Numbered from the stretch's first letter, positions 23,564-36,581 are shown. The stretch is DNA of 64,000 bases from Tubulanus polymorphus (GCF_964204645.1 NC_134027.1:11582485-11646484); one strand, 5' to 3'. Notes: a model not told the origin generated them from the sequence alone. Made by a program: numbers and translations.

Positions 23564-23675
23564 AGGATCCATTTCCACAGATTTTTGCTAGAGTCAATTA
23601 ATGAGATGAGATAAGTTCATTTTTAATGTTCGGGAGTCAATTAAACTAGCCTAACTAACAACCGTGGAACTACCA
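23564..23675. mobile_element. MITE family C, copy 3 (decayed)
   Basis: It starts GGATCCATTTCCACAG and ends with the inverse-like CAACCGTGGAAC. The interior is AGTCAATTAA-type repeats. Boundaries are approximate. Confidence 0.5.
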
Positions 23676-25020
23676 ACCACCAGGAAAATATCATCAACCT
23701 TTCCATTCCGATTCCCTAACGAAAGTGTTAATTGCTGGGGTAAATGTTGTTATTCAAACCCTATTGAGCTTTTATTGGTTTATCAACACAAATCAAGCAG
23801 GTTTACGTCACGATGTTCGTCCTCACACGTACCCGGCCTCATCTGTCGTGGATTTTGAGGTTTTAGTAGGTCAGTGACTCACGGATTCCTCACCAGGTAG
23901 CAGGATCAGGGAAGGAGACAAAGGAAAAGCTGATTTTCTAACCTCTGCTAACTTAAAAGGTATCCGTATATCGAGTTCCTTAGATAGATTGAATCTTACG
24001 AGAGATTCGTGAGATTCAATCATAACCCGGAAATGAAAATATTTTGACAACAAACAAACAAAAATTTTCATCAAATCTCCGTCGATATCAAGCCTTAAAT
24101 GTCATCAATTCAACGCTGAAGAACGAATGCAGGAAACCTGAAGCTTTCGAGAATGTTACAGAGCGATTTAAACTCACCAATTTAGCCCCTAGAAAGGCTT
24201 TAGTTACTCGTTTCAACGCACAAAATATCAACAGACCAAGTCTGACCACACCTCAATTCAGCCTAGAGGGGGATATATCAAAATGGCTGATCTACGTCCG
24301 ATTGCGTCACTTCCGCTTCCAGGGAATGGTAGCTTAACTGGGCCACGCCCGGAAATCGAAAGCAACAATTAGTCATCGACAAAAACAAACTAATTGCACT
24401 ATGACACAAATTAACTCGAGGTCATATGGTATATTTTTTGGGGGAAATAGCAAACGAAATATATTGTCGCATAAAATCACATCGTCTTACACGGCCATGC
24501 AATTATTCGAATTCGGGTTCGGACCCCATGCAGGCTATCTTTCCGACTTCCGGTAAAATTTCATTTTTGAAAATTGAAACGTAATTACATGGTCATTCAT
24601 TCGAAAATTATAAGACAAGAAATTATTTCCCGTTTTATTTCTTTTTAGGGCTCCCATCAATTTCCATATAAACTTAATTGATCCTAATTTCCAAATTTAA
24701 TATGTTGATGTAGTCTATTGCCAGATCATCGGCATATCGACATTTTGCAACAATAAGAATCTTACCGTCAATGTGATCTCTTGTCCAACAACCAAAAAAT
24801 GACAATAATCCAGACATGTAATTCTACCACGGCTATTTGAGAAAAAAAAAAAAATCCTTTATCCGGCAGTGACCTGATGGGAGAGAACGCATTTAATTAT
24901 AAATATTTCTTAATTTTATGCCACTTTTGGTTTGTACATTTCGAGATGATATTACATGTCGCGCATATGCACAGAAATTGATTACTAAAATTGTAGGGAA
25001 TTACTTATATACAATTCTAA
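23676..25020. other. no gene seen upstream of Rho exon 1
   Basis: Short frames without recognisable domains. It may include Rho 5' UTR exons, which cannot be told from sequence alone. Confidence 0.3.
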
Positions 25021-25027
25021 CCGAGCG

Positions 25028-25037
25028 CTATAAATAG
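25028..25037 (+). promoter_or_regulatory. TATA box-like site
   Basis: CTATAAATAG is a near-perfect TATA box. It is followed about 20 bp later by a GC-rich CGCGCG tract at 25052-25070, a plausible core promoter for plus-strand transcription. The nearest plus-strand gene is CRELD (ATG at 27265), which would need a 5' UTR intron. Nothing else ties the two, so this is suggestive only. Confidence 0.35.
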
Positions 25038-25189
25038 ACGGCTCTCTGAAGCGGCGCGCGCGCGCGTCGCTGTAATCCAGTCATCGTTCATAAATAACCG
25101 GTATGAACTGCTCATTGTCTTTCTGCGCTAACGAAAATGTATTTTGTTAAAATTACTATTTGTGTAATTCAAATATTCAAATCTTTATT

Positions 25190-25830
25190 CAAAAAAGATA
25201 CTTAGTGAAAATAATCAACAAGAAAACTGCGAAAGGAAATTTAGTTGGGTATGTTCCGGCGCAGCTATAGGAGCCGGGAAAATTTGACGCGAGAACTTGT
25301 CGGAGTCCAAACTCGCTGCTGAATCGCAAAAATGCCATTTTCTCGCACGCAATGCCTCGTGGGCCATCGGGCTCGGGAAGTGTCAAGCAACAACTTTCAG
25401 CGATATTTCCTGTAGAGATTCGATGTATCTGCACGGTCCCGCGGCATCTCAATCCAGGCAGCTGGCCACTCACCGCGAACTTCGCCCTCGGGAGACCGGC
25501 CTGGTGTCGATGGCTTCGTTTAATTCCCGAACTCGACACTTGGAGTCCCTGGGGTACTATACCCAGGGTTCGAAGTTACTCTGCGGTTCATGGACCTTCA
25601 TGAGTTCGCCGGGCTTGGAAACGGCACGGCCGGCGACCCGGTGCTGCGGCGCAGCAGCCGGATTTTGACGCCGTCAACGAGGAATTTCGGATTAAAGTTT
25701 GCAGGATTTTGGACCAGGTGACAGTGAGCTTGACTCGTGGTGCCATCAAGACACCACGAAGGGAAGAGCACTCTCGGGCGGGTGTCGGTTTTCGGCTTGC
25801 AACTTAAACTTTAGTATGTCTTTTAATTTC
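25190..25830. other. GC-rich block of unknown nature
   Basis: This patch is clearly GC-richer than its surroundings, with long open frames on both strands (25297-25668 plus, 25189-25539 minus). Neither frame looks like a known protein. A minus-strand AATAAA (TTTATT at 25186-25191) lies at one edge, compatible with a minus-strand transcript or a retroposed fragment. One minus-frame stretch near 25620-25700 (NFNPKFLVDGVKIRL) is protein-like but I cannot name it. Confidence 0.3.
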
Positions 25831-26019
25831 CCTGGCGTTGCAGACATGTTACTCTAATTTCTGTTAGCACCGGTTCCCCAAAAGTCTGATTTGGAGAATA
25901 TAAATGATTACTTGATGATCATCTTTGGTTATTTCAATTTATGTTATTGGGTTTTTGTGAAATAAAGAAATTAATTGAATTGGCCATAGAAGTAATGATA
26001 CTCCGATACATTTGGAGTC

Positions 26020-26090
26020 ATCCTTTACCCTAGCCGTGAGGAAGACAGTAGAATATTCCATCAGGTTCGAATCCTGCGTGAGACAAAAAC
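26020..26090 (+). repeat. tRNA-like SINE head
   Basis: An A-box-like TAGCCGTGAGG (26031-26041) and a B-box GGTTCGAATCC (26064-26074) are spaced as in a tRNA gene. Stems around them are imperfect, so it is better read as the Pol III promoter of a tRNA-derived SINE than as a working tRNA. Confidence 0.45.
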
Positions 26091-27264
26091 TAACTGATGA
26101 TTATGATTAAAACCCCTGCTATATTCTATCAAGATTAGTGGAAATGATTGATGATTAACTAACAAAATCTAATTGTCAATAGGCGTTCAGTATTTAATAA
26201 TATGGAGTATTTTAATTTCGACCGAACACGGTCATGTGATCGTGGCCAGCGCTGATTGGTCGGTGACTTTTCAGTTCGCTTACACTTGCTTCCTGGTTCG
26301 CGATGTTGTCCTTAGGTTTTTAAGCATTTTAGACAGATTCGCAGCAGGTAACCGCGATTTTCTGGCATTTTCTTTAAAGGAAAATGATGCTCGTGTTTTG
26401 ATCAGTCGCTTTGTTTTGTTCATTCGGACAGATGATGCGAAAATTTGCCATAAATAGATGACGTGTACTAATTTTCAATTCAATTAAAGTAATTTTATTG
26501 TTGCAAATCGTTCTCCTGAATTATCTAGGTAGCGTCTTTTGGCTGATTGCACCTGAATTTTCTATATTACTGTTTTAACTGTTAGCAGCATTATTTCTAC
26601 AATGAATTTAAACCTTATTTCGAAAACCGTAGGCATAGCCAGGCCTACTTCATTTATTATTATTAATTATTGGGTAGATGTTAGGTAAGGTCCTCTTAAC
26701 CGACTCATATTGACTGCCTTGACTTAGAAAACTATTGAAAAATAACTAAAAAATCTGAATTCTCAAATGAGAGTGTACGCGTAATGCTTTCCCACAGTGC
26801 TAGTGTTGCTAGCTCCTGAAACAACTGATTTTATATAGGCCTAACTACATGTAGCTTTTCCCTAAGCTACCTTATAGTAATAAACCGTAAAGCCTCACCT
26901 AACCCTAAACCCTCTTGATACTAACCCTTCTGATCTTCAGACTTATTTTCATTGGTTGAAAAAGCCGCCATTTTGTGTATGACTCAGTTATAGGATCTAA
27001 CATTTAGGCCTACCCATTTATTGCACAGCCACTGCACAGCGCAGGGACTTGTCAGAATTGATAGTGAATGAATAAAACCAGTATTAACGACCAACTCCAG
27101 TATGGGTGTATAGAGCCTATGCAATTGCAGGGATACTGGTACCCCTATCATTGGTCTCGTACATTAGCAAGCATGACAAGTCCATGTGATTTATTGAAGC
27201 CTAAATCATTTATAAATATGTCTTGACTTGTTTGGTTTATGCCTTAGGTAACCAGTGAAAAACC

Positions 27265-30200
27265 ATGAACTACCAGACATTACCAGCTTTATTACTGCTT
27301 TTGTTTGTATGCACCGGATTCAGTGAAGACGCCGTCATTAAGAAATGCGAAGTATGCAAAGAATTGGTGAAGAATTTCAAGGCGGTGAGTAGACATAATG
27401 CGAAGCTTATTCTATCAAATATGTTAGCGAACATATCAATTTTCATGTTTTCAAATATTTGCCAAATCAATTCCCTTAACCAGGCCACCCAATAGAAGCT
27501 GATAGGCTACACAATTTTATTTTCAGGCATTAACATATAATTTGATAATGGCAGAAATTTTACTATAGTAAAGGGTCTATATAAATGGGCTTTGTAATTC
27601 TTTTTAAAGATATGCTCTGCATCTTTTCATATCGGCCTATAGCTTTGTATTCTTAGCTGAGGTATTAATTGACGCCTTATAAAACGTTATAATTATGAAA
27701 CCTTAACAATGTTAACCATTCAGCGTCATTTTACAAACGACAACTGTAAATCGATGTGCAAAATGTCACAGGTCTGTGTGTACACATACAAGCTATTTGG
27801 CAAAATATTATTGACAAATATGTAGAATGTCTTCCTGTGATTATATAATGAGCCCCATTTGAACGTCGAAATGTCATATTGCATTGAATATCATTAGAAG
27901 ACGTTTTGTAATAGTAAAGGATGTATGATTATATCAGAAGCGGCAGGCATAAATAGAAATAAATGAAGAAATCCCACACTTCGAATTTAAAGTTATACGA
28001 TCAAATCTATTATTATGCAACCACAACGTTTCAGCTGTTGACTAACAGCCATGATCAGGTGGATTTCACTTCCATTTCATCATTCCACCTGATGATGGCC
28101 GTTAGTCAACAGCCGAAACGTTGTGGTTTCATGATAATAAATTTGATCGTATAATTCTAAGTGTGGGATTCTTTGACTCAATCTTGGGTCATTTGACAAA
28201 CATGTGAAGTAAAAATTATATGAGAATTCAGTCAGATAAAAACCTGTCACAATTCCTTTAAATTCGAAGTGTGGGATTTCTTCATTTATCTACAGTATAC
28301 ACGGATTATAGTGTCTATTCGAATACTAATAAATAAAAATGATAAGTAAATCGGATTATTCGGTTAAAATGGCGGATGTTTACATGATTTTGAAGTCTGA
28401 TATAAATGTTAAACCCTGACATGGGGATGCTGGTAGAATGACGAAGCTATCTACGAGCTGTGTAGGGCCGGCGTGAATTTTATCGGCGACTACAAGCGGT
28501 CAATATAAAAATGTGTTACATGTGATTTCAATATTCAAATGTTTTAGAAAATATGTTCAATATTAGGGGTATGCAGGTTTCTTGAGATTAGCAATTTATG
28601 ATAGCATAGCTATGATAATAGTATAGGCCTCTGGTCAAAGCCTAATAGCCTATAGAGCTGTGGATTTAACCCCCTGTCGCACTGGGTGGGGCCTTTATTA
28701 AGGATCAGGCAAATTAAGTATAGATTTTCCCCGGCATGCAGCCAGTAAGTTACATAGCTATTCTTGGATTTGATCCCTTATATCCCATTGATCATTGGGT
28801 CATTGGATAAAGGAAGCATAATACCGGTAATGAAGTTAAAGAGTAACAAAGTTAACATAACACAGCACTGCTGTGTCAGCTGAAATGTTGTTTGTTTAAA
28901 GATGTTTTAGTTTGGACTCTGGACGATTCTTAGGGTACCGGTATATCAGACTAATTATAACCATAATCTATGACTAGATTTGTTTGTTGAATGCAGAATG
29001 ATATTCTTGCAGGGTCTACAGCGAACATCCAAGTCTAATTTTGGAGGCGGTAATACTGACTGGGAGGAAAATAGATTGGGTAGCTTTGCCACCAGGTAAG
29101 AATGTGAAAATAATGGGATACTGGCAAGGCTACTGCGGGAAGTGAGGGAATCCGCAAGGATTGCTAGTGGCACTGTGGGCTGGCCCTTCTATTTCATTTA
29201 CATTTCATTTAAATTCGAGTCAAATTTTCCGATGGTAAATCAATTTTCAGTGAAATCAAAACCATACGCTGAATGAGAAAGGCAATCTTACCGGTATATC
29301 TATCCAATAATTTGCTTGATAATTTTTGCATTTGCAAGCCTTAAAATTCAAGTTCAAAATTAATCGAAAATGAACTGATTTTCACTATATGAGTAACCCA
29401 GTGTTTTGTTGCGCCATCTGGTGTTGCTGGTATCCTATTGAGCGTAAAAGTAATCACAAACTGTTGTTTAGATGAATACATTTTATTCAAACATTTTTCG
29501 TTTTTTTTTCAGCGAGACTCGATTGATAGAAATTACGGAAAATATATGCAGTGGTACGACAGATGAAAAGAAGGCACGTATCGGTTAAACTTTGAATGAT
29601 CGAATTCACTTTCGCGGTCAATTTTTGTGTCGAGTTGAAAGAGGAAGTTGGCGTATTTGACATACTCGGGGATTGAAAGATATTTAGAAGTATATGCGCG
29701 CATAAACCAATAATCCCAATAGTGGGTGATGTCATTATAAGCCAATCAGATTTGCGTTTCAGAGTGCCTGGTTCATATCTGTCCAAGAATTTGCCCATGC
29801 GACCTGATTGGGAGAGGGCCAAAAAAAGTTTCTGCAAACAAGCTGTGCAAACAACAAAGCTTCGATAACGTAATAATTATCATTCAGATAAGACAAAGAG
29901 GCTGCTGATAGTTTATGTGGTTTTATTAGTAAAAACTAAAATGTTTCAATTAGCTAGGCAACTATCTTAACTTTGACGATTTCATAACAAAAAAGTCTTA
30001 GCGCTCATCCTCTAAGAATGGGCTAGACGCTAAGCAAGAACCAAAAAGTTTTCCGAGTCTCCCATTTCTAACGCACATGCATGAGGAAGTGCTGGAAAAT
30101 TCGCTAAGCCCCGAGAAAACAGTAGTGCGCAGGCGTCACTACATGTGGGCCCTACGTGTGAACTTTGTTGAGTCCAGCACTTACTAATGCGAATGCATTA

Positions 30201-33200
30201 GAGACAGAAACTCCGGAAACTATGGTTTTTGCAGACACTAAGTCAAATTATGGCTCCTTGCCAAGTGTCTGATGATGATGAAAAAATAGCTTCATAGCTG
30301 ACGTTACAGGCCTACGGCTAGGGGTTCATGCCACGGCAGAGATTCACTGTACAAGGGTGGATGGATACCAGTGAACTCCACTCAAGTTGAGAAATTTGTG
30401 TCCTTCTTAAGTGTTCCGAGTTGATTTGATGCAACTGGAGCTGAGTCCACTCTTAAGGGATGAATGACCCCTTATCAAACTGAATAATTTTTTGTGTATG
30501 TCTGTTTGTTTTAGTGTCACCATATGATGGAAAACGAGGAGGAAAAAATTGAAGACTGGTGGAGAAGAGAATTTTCTAAGAAAAAAGATGCAGTCGACAA
30601 TTTTGAAAAGTGGCTGTGCCAGGATGAATTGAAATGTAAGTCATTTACCAGTAATTCGACACATATGCTGCCAGTTCTGAGTCGTCTTTATACTTCTGCC
30701 AATGTTGGTGGGTTCTTTATGGGCATCAAAAGCAGTGAAAATAACAGTGCGTTGTAAAAGCTTTTAAAGGCTTTGAAAAGCAGTGAATATGGTACGTGAA
30801 AAACCTCACATTCATTATGCATTCAACCCTTAAGCAAATAGTGGAGGACTCCTGTTATATATTGAATTAACCGAATTGCAGAGCTCATTCGTTGTTGAGT
30901 TAATAAAGTCGCTAAACGAAAGGCCGATCTCCCTAATGAATGCTGCTATTGTGTCATGAATGGGTTAAGATATTAGTTAGATTTAGGAACAATTGATGTC
31001 GGTTATAGAAATCCGATGAAGTCCATTGGCTTCTTTACAGACTGTTGCCCTGATAATCATTTCGGACCCGATTGTGGGCCGTGTATTGGAGGAGTCGCGA
31101 GGCTTTGTAACGACAATGGTAAATGCGACGGCGGTGGAACGCGATCCGGTTCTGGTAAATGCAAGTGCGATTCGGGTTACAAAGGCGATATGTGCAACGA
31201 GTGTAAAGATGGTTATTACGAAGAAAGCAAAAACGATACGCATATATCATGCAAAGGTTAGTTCGAAAGTCCCACGATTAATGATATTTATGATTCACGA
31301 TTATCTGATGGTTTCACGATTTACCTATCGAAATCCTATGATATGTAATCCCAAGACCATTAGATAATTCACTATGAATATCATCAAAAATACATTAACC
31401 ACTTATTAATAAAAGCCTGTAAACCACCCATCTTTGGTGGCAAATAGCACACAAATGAATAGTCGTAAAAATATGATCTTGGTAACACTGGTTTCGGCTG
31501 GCTTTCCTCTATTGAATCATTAACTTAATAAAACTTTTTATGCATAGTATTCCTGTCCTCTTTATGTATTTTTGATATCATCAATTGTGAGAATTTCATT
31601 TGTCAGTACATGTCATTCAGGGTCCCTATGACTCCTTGATTCCTTAAAGAAAACTCCTCCTAAACACGAAATGCTTTTAAAGGTGCTTGAAACTCTTTTA
31701 ATTCGAGAAAATTGATCTTCAAAAGTTCTTGAAAACTCCTTCAATTTCGAGAAATAGGCAATTCAAAATTTTTGTCTAGTTTGTAGTTGGACAATAAACT
31801 ATGCCAAAATCAGTACAGGCAGGATTTGTGTTCACCCAGTAAGGCGGTTACCGAATTAGAAATCGAGTTTAGGAAGTATGAAGGATAAAATTGTTTTATG
31901 AAACTATCGAAATTGTGGTTTACCGAGATAAACAATACCGATATAGGAGGAGTCTACGAGAATATGAAATATTCGAAATTTTCTCCTTCAAAACTCCTTA
32001 TACCCAGGAATGACTGATCCTGTAGGGATCCTGCTATTATATGGCTTTTGTGGGGTTTTTCTTGTGTCATAAACATTACCTTCGTATCTCAATTGTCTTT
32101 TATTGATGTAAATGGTGTATTAGCTGTTTATGCCATTCATTTGGTTTCAGTTTGTCATTTATCCTGTAAAAACACGTGTTCAACCGATGGTCCAAAGGGA
32201 TGTGACGACTGTCGCGACGGTTACGTGAAATCGGAAGCCGAAGGCTGTTCAGGTAACGACTCTACACACAAAAGCATAATCTGATATGCCATTGACAGTT
32301 TTTGTAGCGTTTTCAAGGTGTGAATTTCCTTTTGCTTTACAGATATCGATGAATGCAAATTACAAAATCCGTGCAAACCGAATCAATATTGCAGTAATAC
32401 AGTTGGGTCATACGTATGCATGAGTATGTATATTTTGAAGCGCCATGGAAGAAAATCCCTTCTTAAAATATTTTTCATTATACATGTATTTGTTCGCTGT
32501 TTATTGTTTCACGTAGGTTGCGACAAAGCTTGTGAAACGTGTTTGGGCAGTGGCGCGGAAAGTTGTGTGAAATGCAAAGTAGGCTATACTATGGAAAATA
32601 ATACATGCGTTGGTATGTATTTATTATTGCATTTGAGGTCTCTACAGCACCCTGGGGTTGGATGCTCAAAAGTTGGTTGACAACACGGCGAGTGCCAGCT
32701 GCGAATTAACCCATACTTCCGTTTCTGTCACCGGTGCCGGCTACGAATGTATTTGTAGAGATTCTTCATATTTACAATAAGATATTTGCACTTGTGTACA
32801 CGGGAATGACACAGTTCCTGATTGGCTGGTGATATGAACAAACTCTGTTCATTGGTAAATTTTGAGCAAAGGCTGACTATATAACAGCTCCAGTGCCAAG
32901 CAACAAGTATATTTGTGTTGCACTAGGGGGGCAGCACCGTATAATCAAGCCGACAGGCAATGTGTTATAGATAACTGGCAGATAAATACCATAGCAACAA
33001 TGAACATTGCATTGTCACTGTGTCAACTATCCAGTGGTTAAGTCCAACCAACTTTTGAGCAACTGACCCCTTGTGGTCAGTTTACCAGGTCTAGTATGCA
33101 GACCTAGTATTCGGTAATATTGTGATATTCTTCTTATTTCATAGATGTAGATGAATGTAAACTGGGAACGTATACATGTACCATGGAGCATACAGTTTGT

Positions 33201-34421
33201 TCGAATAAGCCTGGCTCCTATACTTGCAAATGCGAATCGGGCTATGAATTTATCGGGGATAAATGCGTTTCGAGGGATCTAAGTAAGTAAATCATTGATC
33301 AGTGGTTTGGTAATGAATGAGAGCGAATGCGAACTTAAGTGCCCCGTGTTCCATGCCCTGAAACCCTGTTTGATAAAATTTGATGTCAATACCAACAGTT
33401 GCAAGTTAGATTTCACTACGGGAGGTTAAAATCATTAGCAGAACTCTCCGTTCCGGGCAACCTTGTTACTGCACATTAAAAAAGCTGAAATAAAAAAGGA
33501 TTGCTTACTATCAAATAACAGTTGACATTGCGTACCTGAGATCCCTAGAAAAAAATTTATGACCTCTTCGTTTTATCGTTGTATACAACTTCCGAGTCAG
33601 ATGAATGGCAATTTTTGGATTATGAATGAACTGATTTAGAAAAAGATTTTCTGGCTTCTTAGGTAAAGTTCGAATGAGGCAATCAATATGTCATTGCATA
33701 TGGTTCTTAAGTATGCAGTATGCAGCGTTGACTGTAGAAGTTTTTTCGCTGTTTCGATAGTAAAATTGTCTTTTTAGGGCCCCTACGACTTCTTGATTCC
33801 TTAAAAACTCCTAATCGGAAAATGCTTTTTAAAGGTGATTGAAACTCCTTTAATTTGAGCAAAATGCCAGAAACTCCTTGAAAACTCCTTCAATTTTGAG
33901 AAATAGGCATATTATAAATTTATAAATCTAGTTTGTAGTTAGTTGTACAGTAAACTATGCCTAAATCGGTACAGTTGGGACCAGGATTTGTTTTTACCCA
34001 ATTAAGGGGAGATAACAGAACCGATTTAGAAGGAGTCTACAGTAACTAGGATATGAAAGTGATGCAGACGCTTCCTCGAAATTTGAAATTTTCTCCCACT
34101 CCTCATATCCTGGAATGACTGACCCTGTTATGTATATTGTTATTTTTTCGCTGATTGGTTGTCTATGATTGTCCCATTCGTTTCACAGTAGCGAACGCTG
34201 ACCAGATCGGCAAACAGCCGGGAAAATCTTCACAGCAAGCGAAGAGGAAGAAAAAGAAGTCGGATAAAGAAGTTCCACCTTATACAATGCATAAATACGC
34301 GGCCGCGATAGTGCTATTCGGATTGACAGGAAAATTTTTGAACGGACACCTCGTAGGCTCATCTTTACTATGTTTGACAATGGCCTTTTTTATCTATAGA
34401 ATTGGTTCCTATTACGGTTGA
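27265..34421 (+). CDS. CRELD: CRELD, cysteine-rich protein with EGF-like domains, membrane isoform
   Basis: Exons by splice signals and phase: 27265-27384, 29013-29095, 29513-29573, 30515-30635, 31041-31256, 32151-32252, 32343-32423, 32517-32612, 33145-33282, 34189-34421. The joined frame gives 416 aa, near human CRELD1 (about 420). The N-terminus is a signal peptide (residues 1-20) followed by a CxxC pair (KKCEVCKEL, C28/C31). Next come the family's GGGNTDWEE block, IEDWW, and CCPDNHFGPDC, then furin/EGF-type cysteine repeats. Two calcium-binding EGF starts, DIDEC (exon 7) and DVDEC (exon 9), follow. Exon 10 adds a lysine-rich linker and two hydrophobic segments (YAAAIVLFGLTG, SSLLCLTMAFFIY), as in CRELD1. 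The family acts in the ER as a chaperone or disulfide-handling factor, for example in acetylcholine-receptor assembly. Intron 3 appears to use a GC donor (AAG then GCACGT). AATAAA at 34717 suits a 3' end for this form. An alternative last exon lies at 36493-36581. Confidence 0.9.
27957..28291. mobile_element. fold-back element in CRELD intron 1
   Basis: The outer inverted ends are AATGAAGAAATCCCACACTT and its inverse near 28258-28288. Nested inside is a long hairpin with arms at about 27975-28068 and 28084-28168, containing CACAACGTTTCAGCTGTTGA and CAGCCGAAACGTTGTGG. The ACGTTTCGGC/CATCATCAGG pattern is shared with the fold-back insertion at 49507-49786. It is non-coding. Confidence 0.7.
31618..32022 (+). 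mobile_element. TIR repeat with CAGGGTCC ends, copy 1 (CRELD intron 5)
   Basis: It begins CAGGGTCCCTATGACTCCTT and ends GGAATGACTGATCCTG, short inverted ends enclosing about 405 bp. The interior has AAACTCCTTCAATTTCGAGA and GGAGTCTACGAGAATATGAA. A direct copy is in CRELD intron 9 (33776-34127) and an inverted, interrupted copy is in an Sfmbt intron (49423-49860). Confidence 0.65.
33776..34127 (+). mobile_element. TIR repeat with CAGGGTCC ends, copy 2 (CRELD intron 9)
   Basis: Same orientation and order of blocks as 31618-32022: AGGGCCCCTACGACTTCTTG, AAACTCCTTCAATTTTGAGA, CCGATTTAGAAGGAGTCTAC, ending GGAATGACTGACCCTG. It ends about 60 bp before the acceptor of the membrane-type last exon. Confidence 0.65.
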
Positions 34422-36492
34422 TTCGGTGTTGATATTTATACCGGTGAATCTAGTCAGTACTGAATTGTTATTTTCTTCTCCGAACTTTAGCGATAAAGTT
34501 TTGTGAAAAAAGAAGCACAAGCATTGTCGTTTCGATTTCGAATTTTGTGACTGGAGAGATAAACGATATCCAATGAATGACCAAAAGACATGTGTCTTCG
34601 TTTAGGTCATACACCTGGTACGATGGGATTCTGATTTATTGCTTGTATCAGTTTTTTTCCGACCGAGAAAATTTGTCTTACTTCAGTAACCGTATATCTA
34701 AATTCGTACTGTGTAAAATAAAAGTCTTCAATTGAGTGGGAAAAATATTTGAACAAATATCATCTCAATTGGTCAGATCTTACTTTGGTCAGAGGGGGTC
34801 ACCTGTATATTCATGTGTTTTATACTGTTTTGATTATGCTATTTACCTTAGAATTATGCTGGTATGACTCGTACATGTGTAAATGTGTGTGATTAGAATT
34901 GTCTTCCTCCAGACCGTAATGTACATGATTGTCGAATTTAGGCCCAACCGTAGTTTTTGGGAGGATTTTGTTAGTGAATCATGTACTGATCATCACCGAT
35001 AACCAACCTTGTATCAAACATACTGCTGACCTTATGTACGTATTATCAGCTTGTGTGTATTGTTTGATACGAGTTGGACATATACAGTGTACAAATTGAT
35101 CGCCTGCTAGCAACAAGGCAAAAATTTACTGCTTTAAATCATAGATTTTGTTCTCTACAACTCCTTTTTGGGATTTTCAATTTATAAACATTGCAAACTC
35201 TTTGCTTTTTTATGCCCCACTCCCCCTTGTTCACATTGTACTAAACGCTTGCAGTCCAGAAACATAGTCAATTTATTTGCTGGATGTGCTAAAACAACAA
35301 TGGTGTTTAATTCATTGAAGTTCAGTCCAATGAGAACCTTAGTCTAGTGTGCCACTAACGGTAGTCAATGGTTCACACAAGCTCTCCAGTGCTGCATACC
35401 AGTGGCGCTACTTTCACGATTTTATTGCATCATTAGTTTAGCTAGTTTATCTATAGTTGGAGTATGCGTAACCCCTTTCAAAGGCCACTTGCGAGGTCTT
35501 CCACCATTGGTAAAAGATACTTTGAAAAATGGATCCGAAAGATGCAATTTGTGAGAAGATTATTGTCAGATTTGCAGGTTTTAACGAAATCTGTCCTGAT
35601 AAAAAAGGGCAACCTTCATGCTAAGGCAGTGTTCCGGACCCCACCCCCTTAATCCACCCCTGCTACAGCTGCTTAGTACTGGCATTGGACCCCATAGGAA
35701 GCCTTGAATTGTGAGCGCATTTGTCATCACAAGGCAACGTTTTTACCTTCAAGCGTCGTTTCCAAAAAGGTCCGGGTTTTCAGGAAATTGAAATGCCCAT
35801 AAATTCAGTCATGCTACAGGCCTGTATTTCATAGCTTTACACGAACAAAAAAAAAACAATTAAATCTAATTGAAAATCTAATAATTGAACTGGCTTTTCT
35901 GTATAAAATCCAAATCGGTAGGGGTGGAACAAAACGGTCTGTTTGTCCATAGGTTAGTTAGGAAAATGTGAGAATAGAACAGAGTATGTATTAGCAGTTT
36001 GAACGTAAATCATATCATATCAATCATTCAAAAGGAGAATCTCTCATTAGTTTTCTTTATCTGTGCGATTTTTATACTGATATACGCAATAAAAGAAATT
36101 TTTCTAAAAAAATTCATTTTGTTTTTTGTACATGGCTGGCCTGAAGAATGTTCTATTCTATTTCTTTCACAGTGTTTTCCATAGTATTGTATTGATTTAT
36201 TTTGGGATGATTTTGCATGATTTGGGGGTGTGTAATTTTTGTTTGTTTTGATTATATTTACAATTTTTTTTAAACGAATGAAGAGATTAGAATAAACATT
36301 CCTTTACATTCAAAGAGGGTACTAAGTCCCATTAATCCTGATCAAATCTATCGAGTTCAAATCTTTCTAGTTAGCTTATGAAAAGTGAAAAGATCCAATT
36401 TGAAGCCAAATCATGTAAAATAGATTCCAGTGAAAGAATGAGACAATAAGTTGTGAAGGAATGTTTATTTCTGATTTCTTTTCTGTTTGCAG
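34422..36492. other. between the two alternative CRELD last exons
   Basis: It contains the 3' UTR of the membrane form with AATAAA at 34717. The remainder would be intron for the KEEL form. No other gene seen. Confidence 0.5.
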
Positions 36493-36581
36493 ATGAAACT
36501 GAGGAAAAAAATAATACAAAGAAAGAAAGAAAAGCAGAGAATTTCGAGGAAGAGAATAAAACAATGAAAGAAGAATTATGA
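36493..36581 (+). CDS. CRELD: CRELD alternative terminal exon with KEEL C-terminus
   Basis: An acceptor with a strong pyrimidine tract (TTTCTTTTCTGTTTGCAG, ending 36492) opens an exon whose phase exactly matches exon 9 (one leftover base). Joined to 33145-33282 it reads DL-NETEEKNN, a Lys/Glu-rich tail, and stops right after KEEL. That is an HDEL/KDEL-like ER-retrieval signal in the place where vertebrate CRELD2 has REDL. The joined protein would be 368 aa, near CRELD2 (about 350), and lacks the membrane segments. Seen: acceptor, phase, stop and tail. Known: CRELD1 is membrane-bound and CRELD2 is luminal, and worm crld-1 is reported to make both types by splicing. Inferred: this locus makes both forms from one gene. 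The reading is only 29 codons, so chance cannot be excluded without transcripts. Confidence 0.72.
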
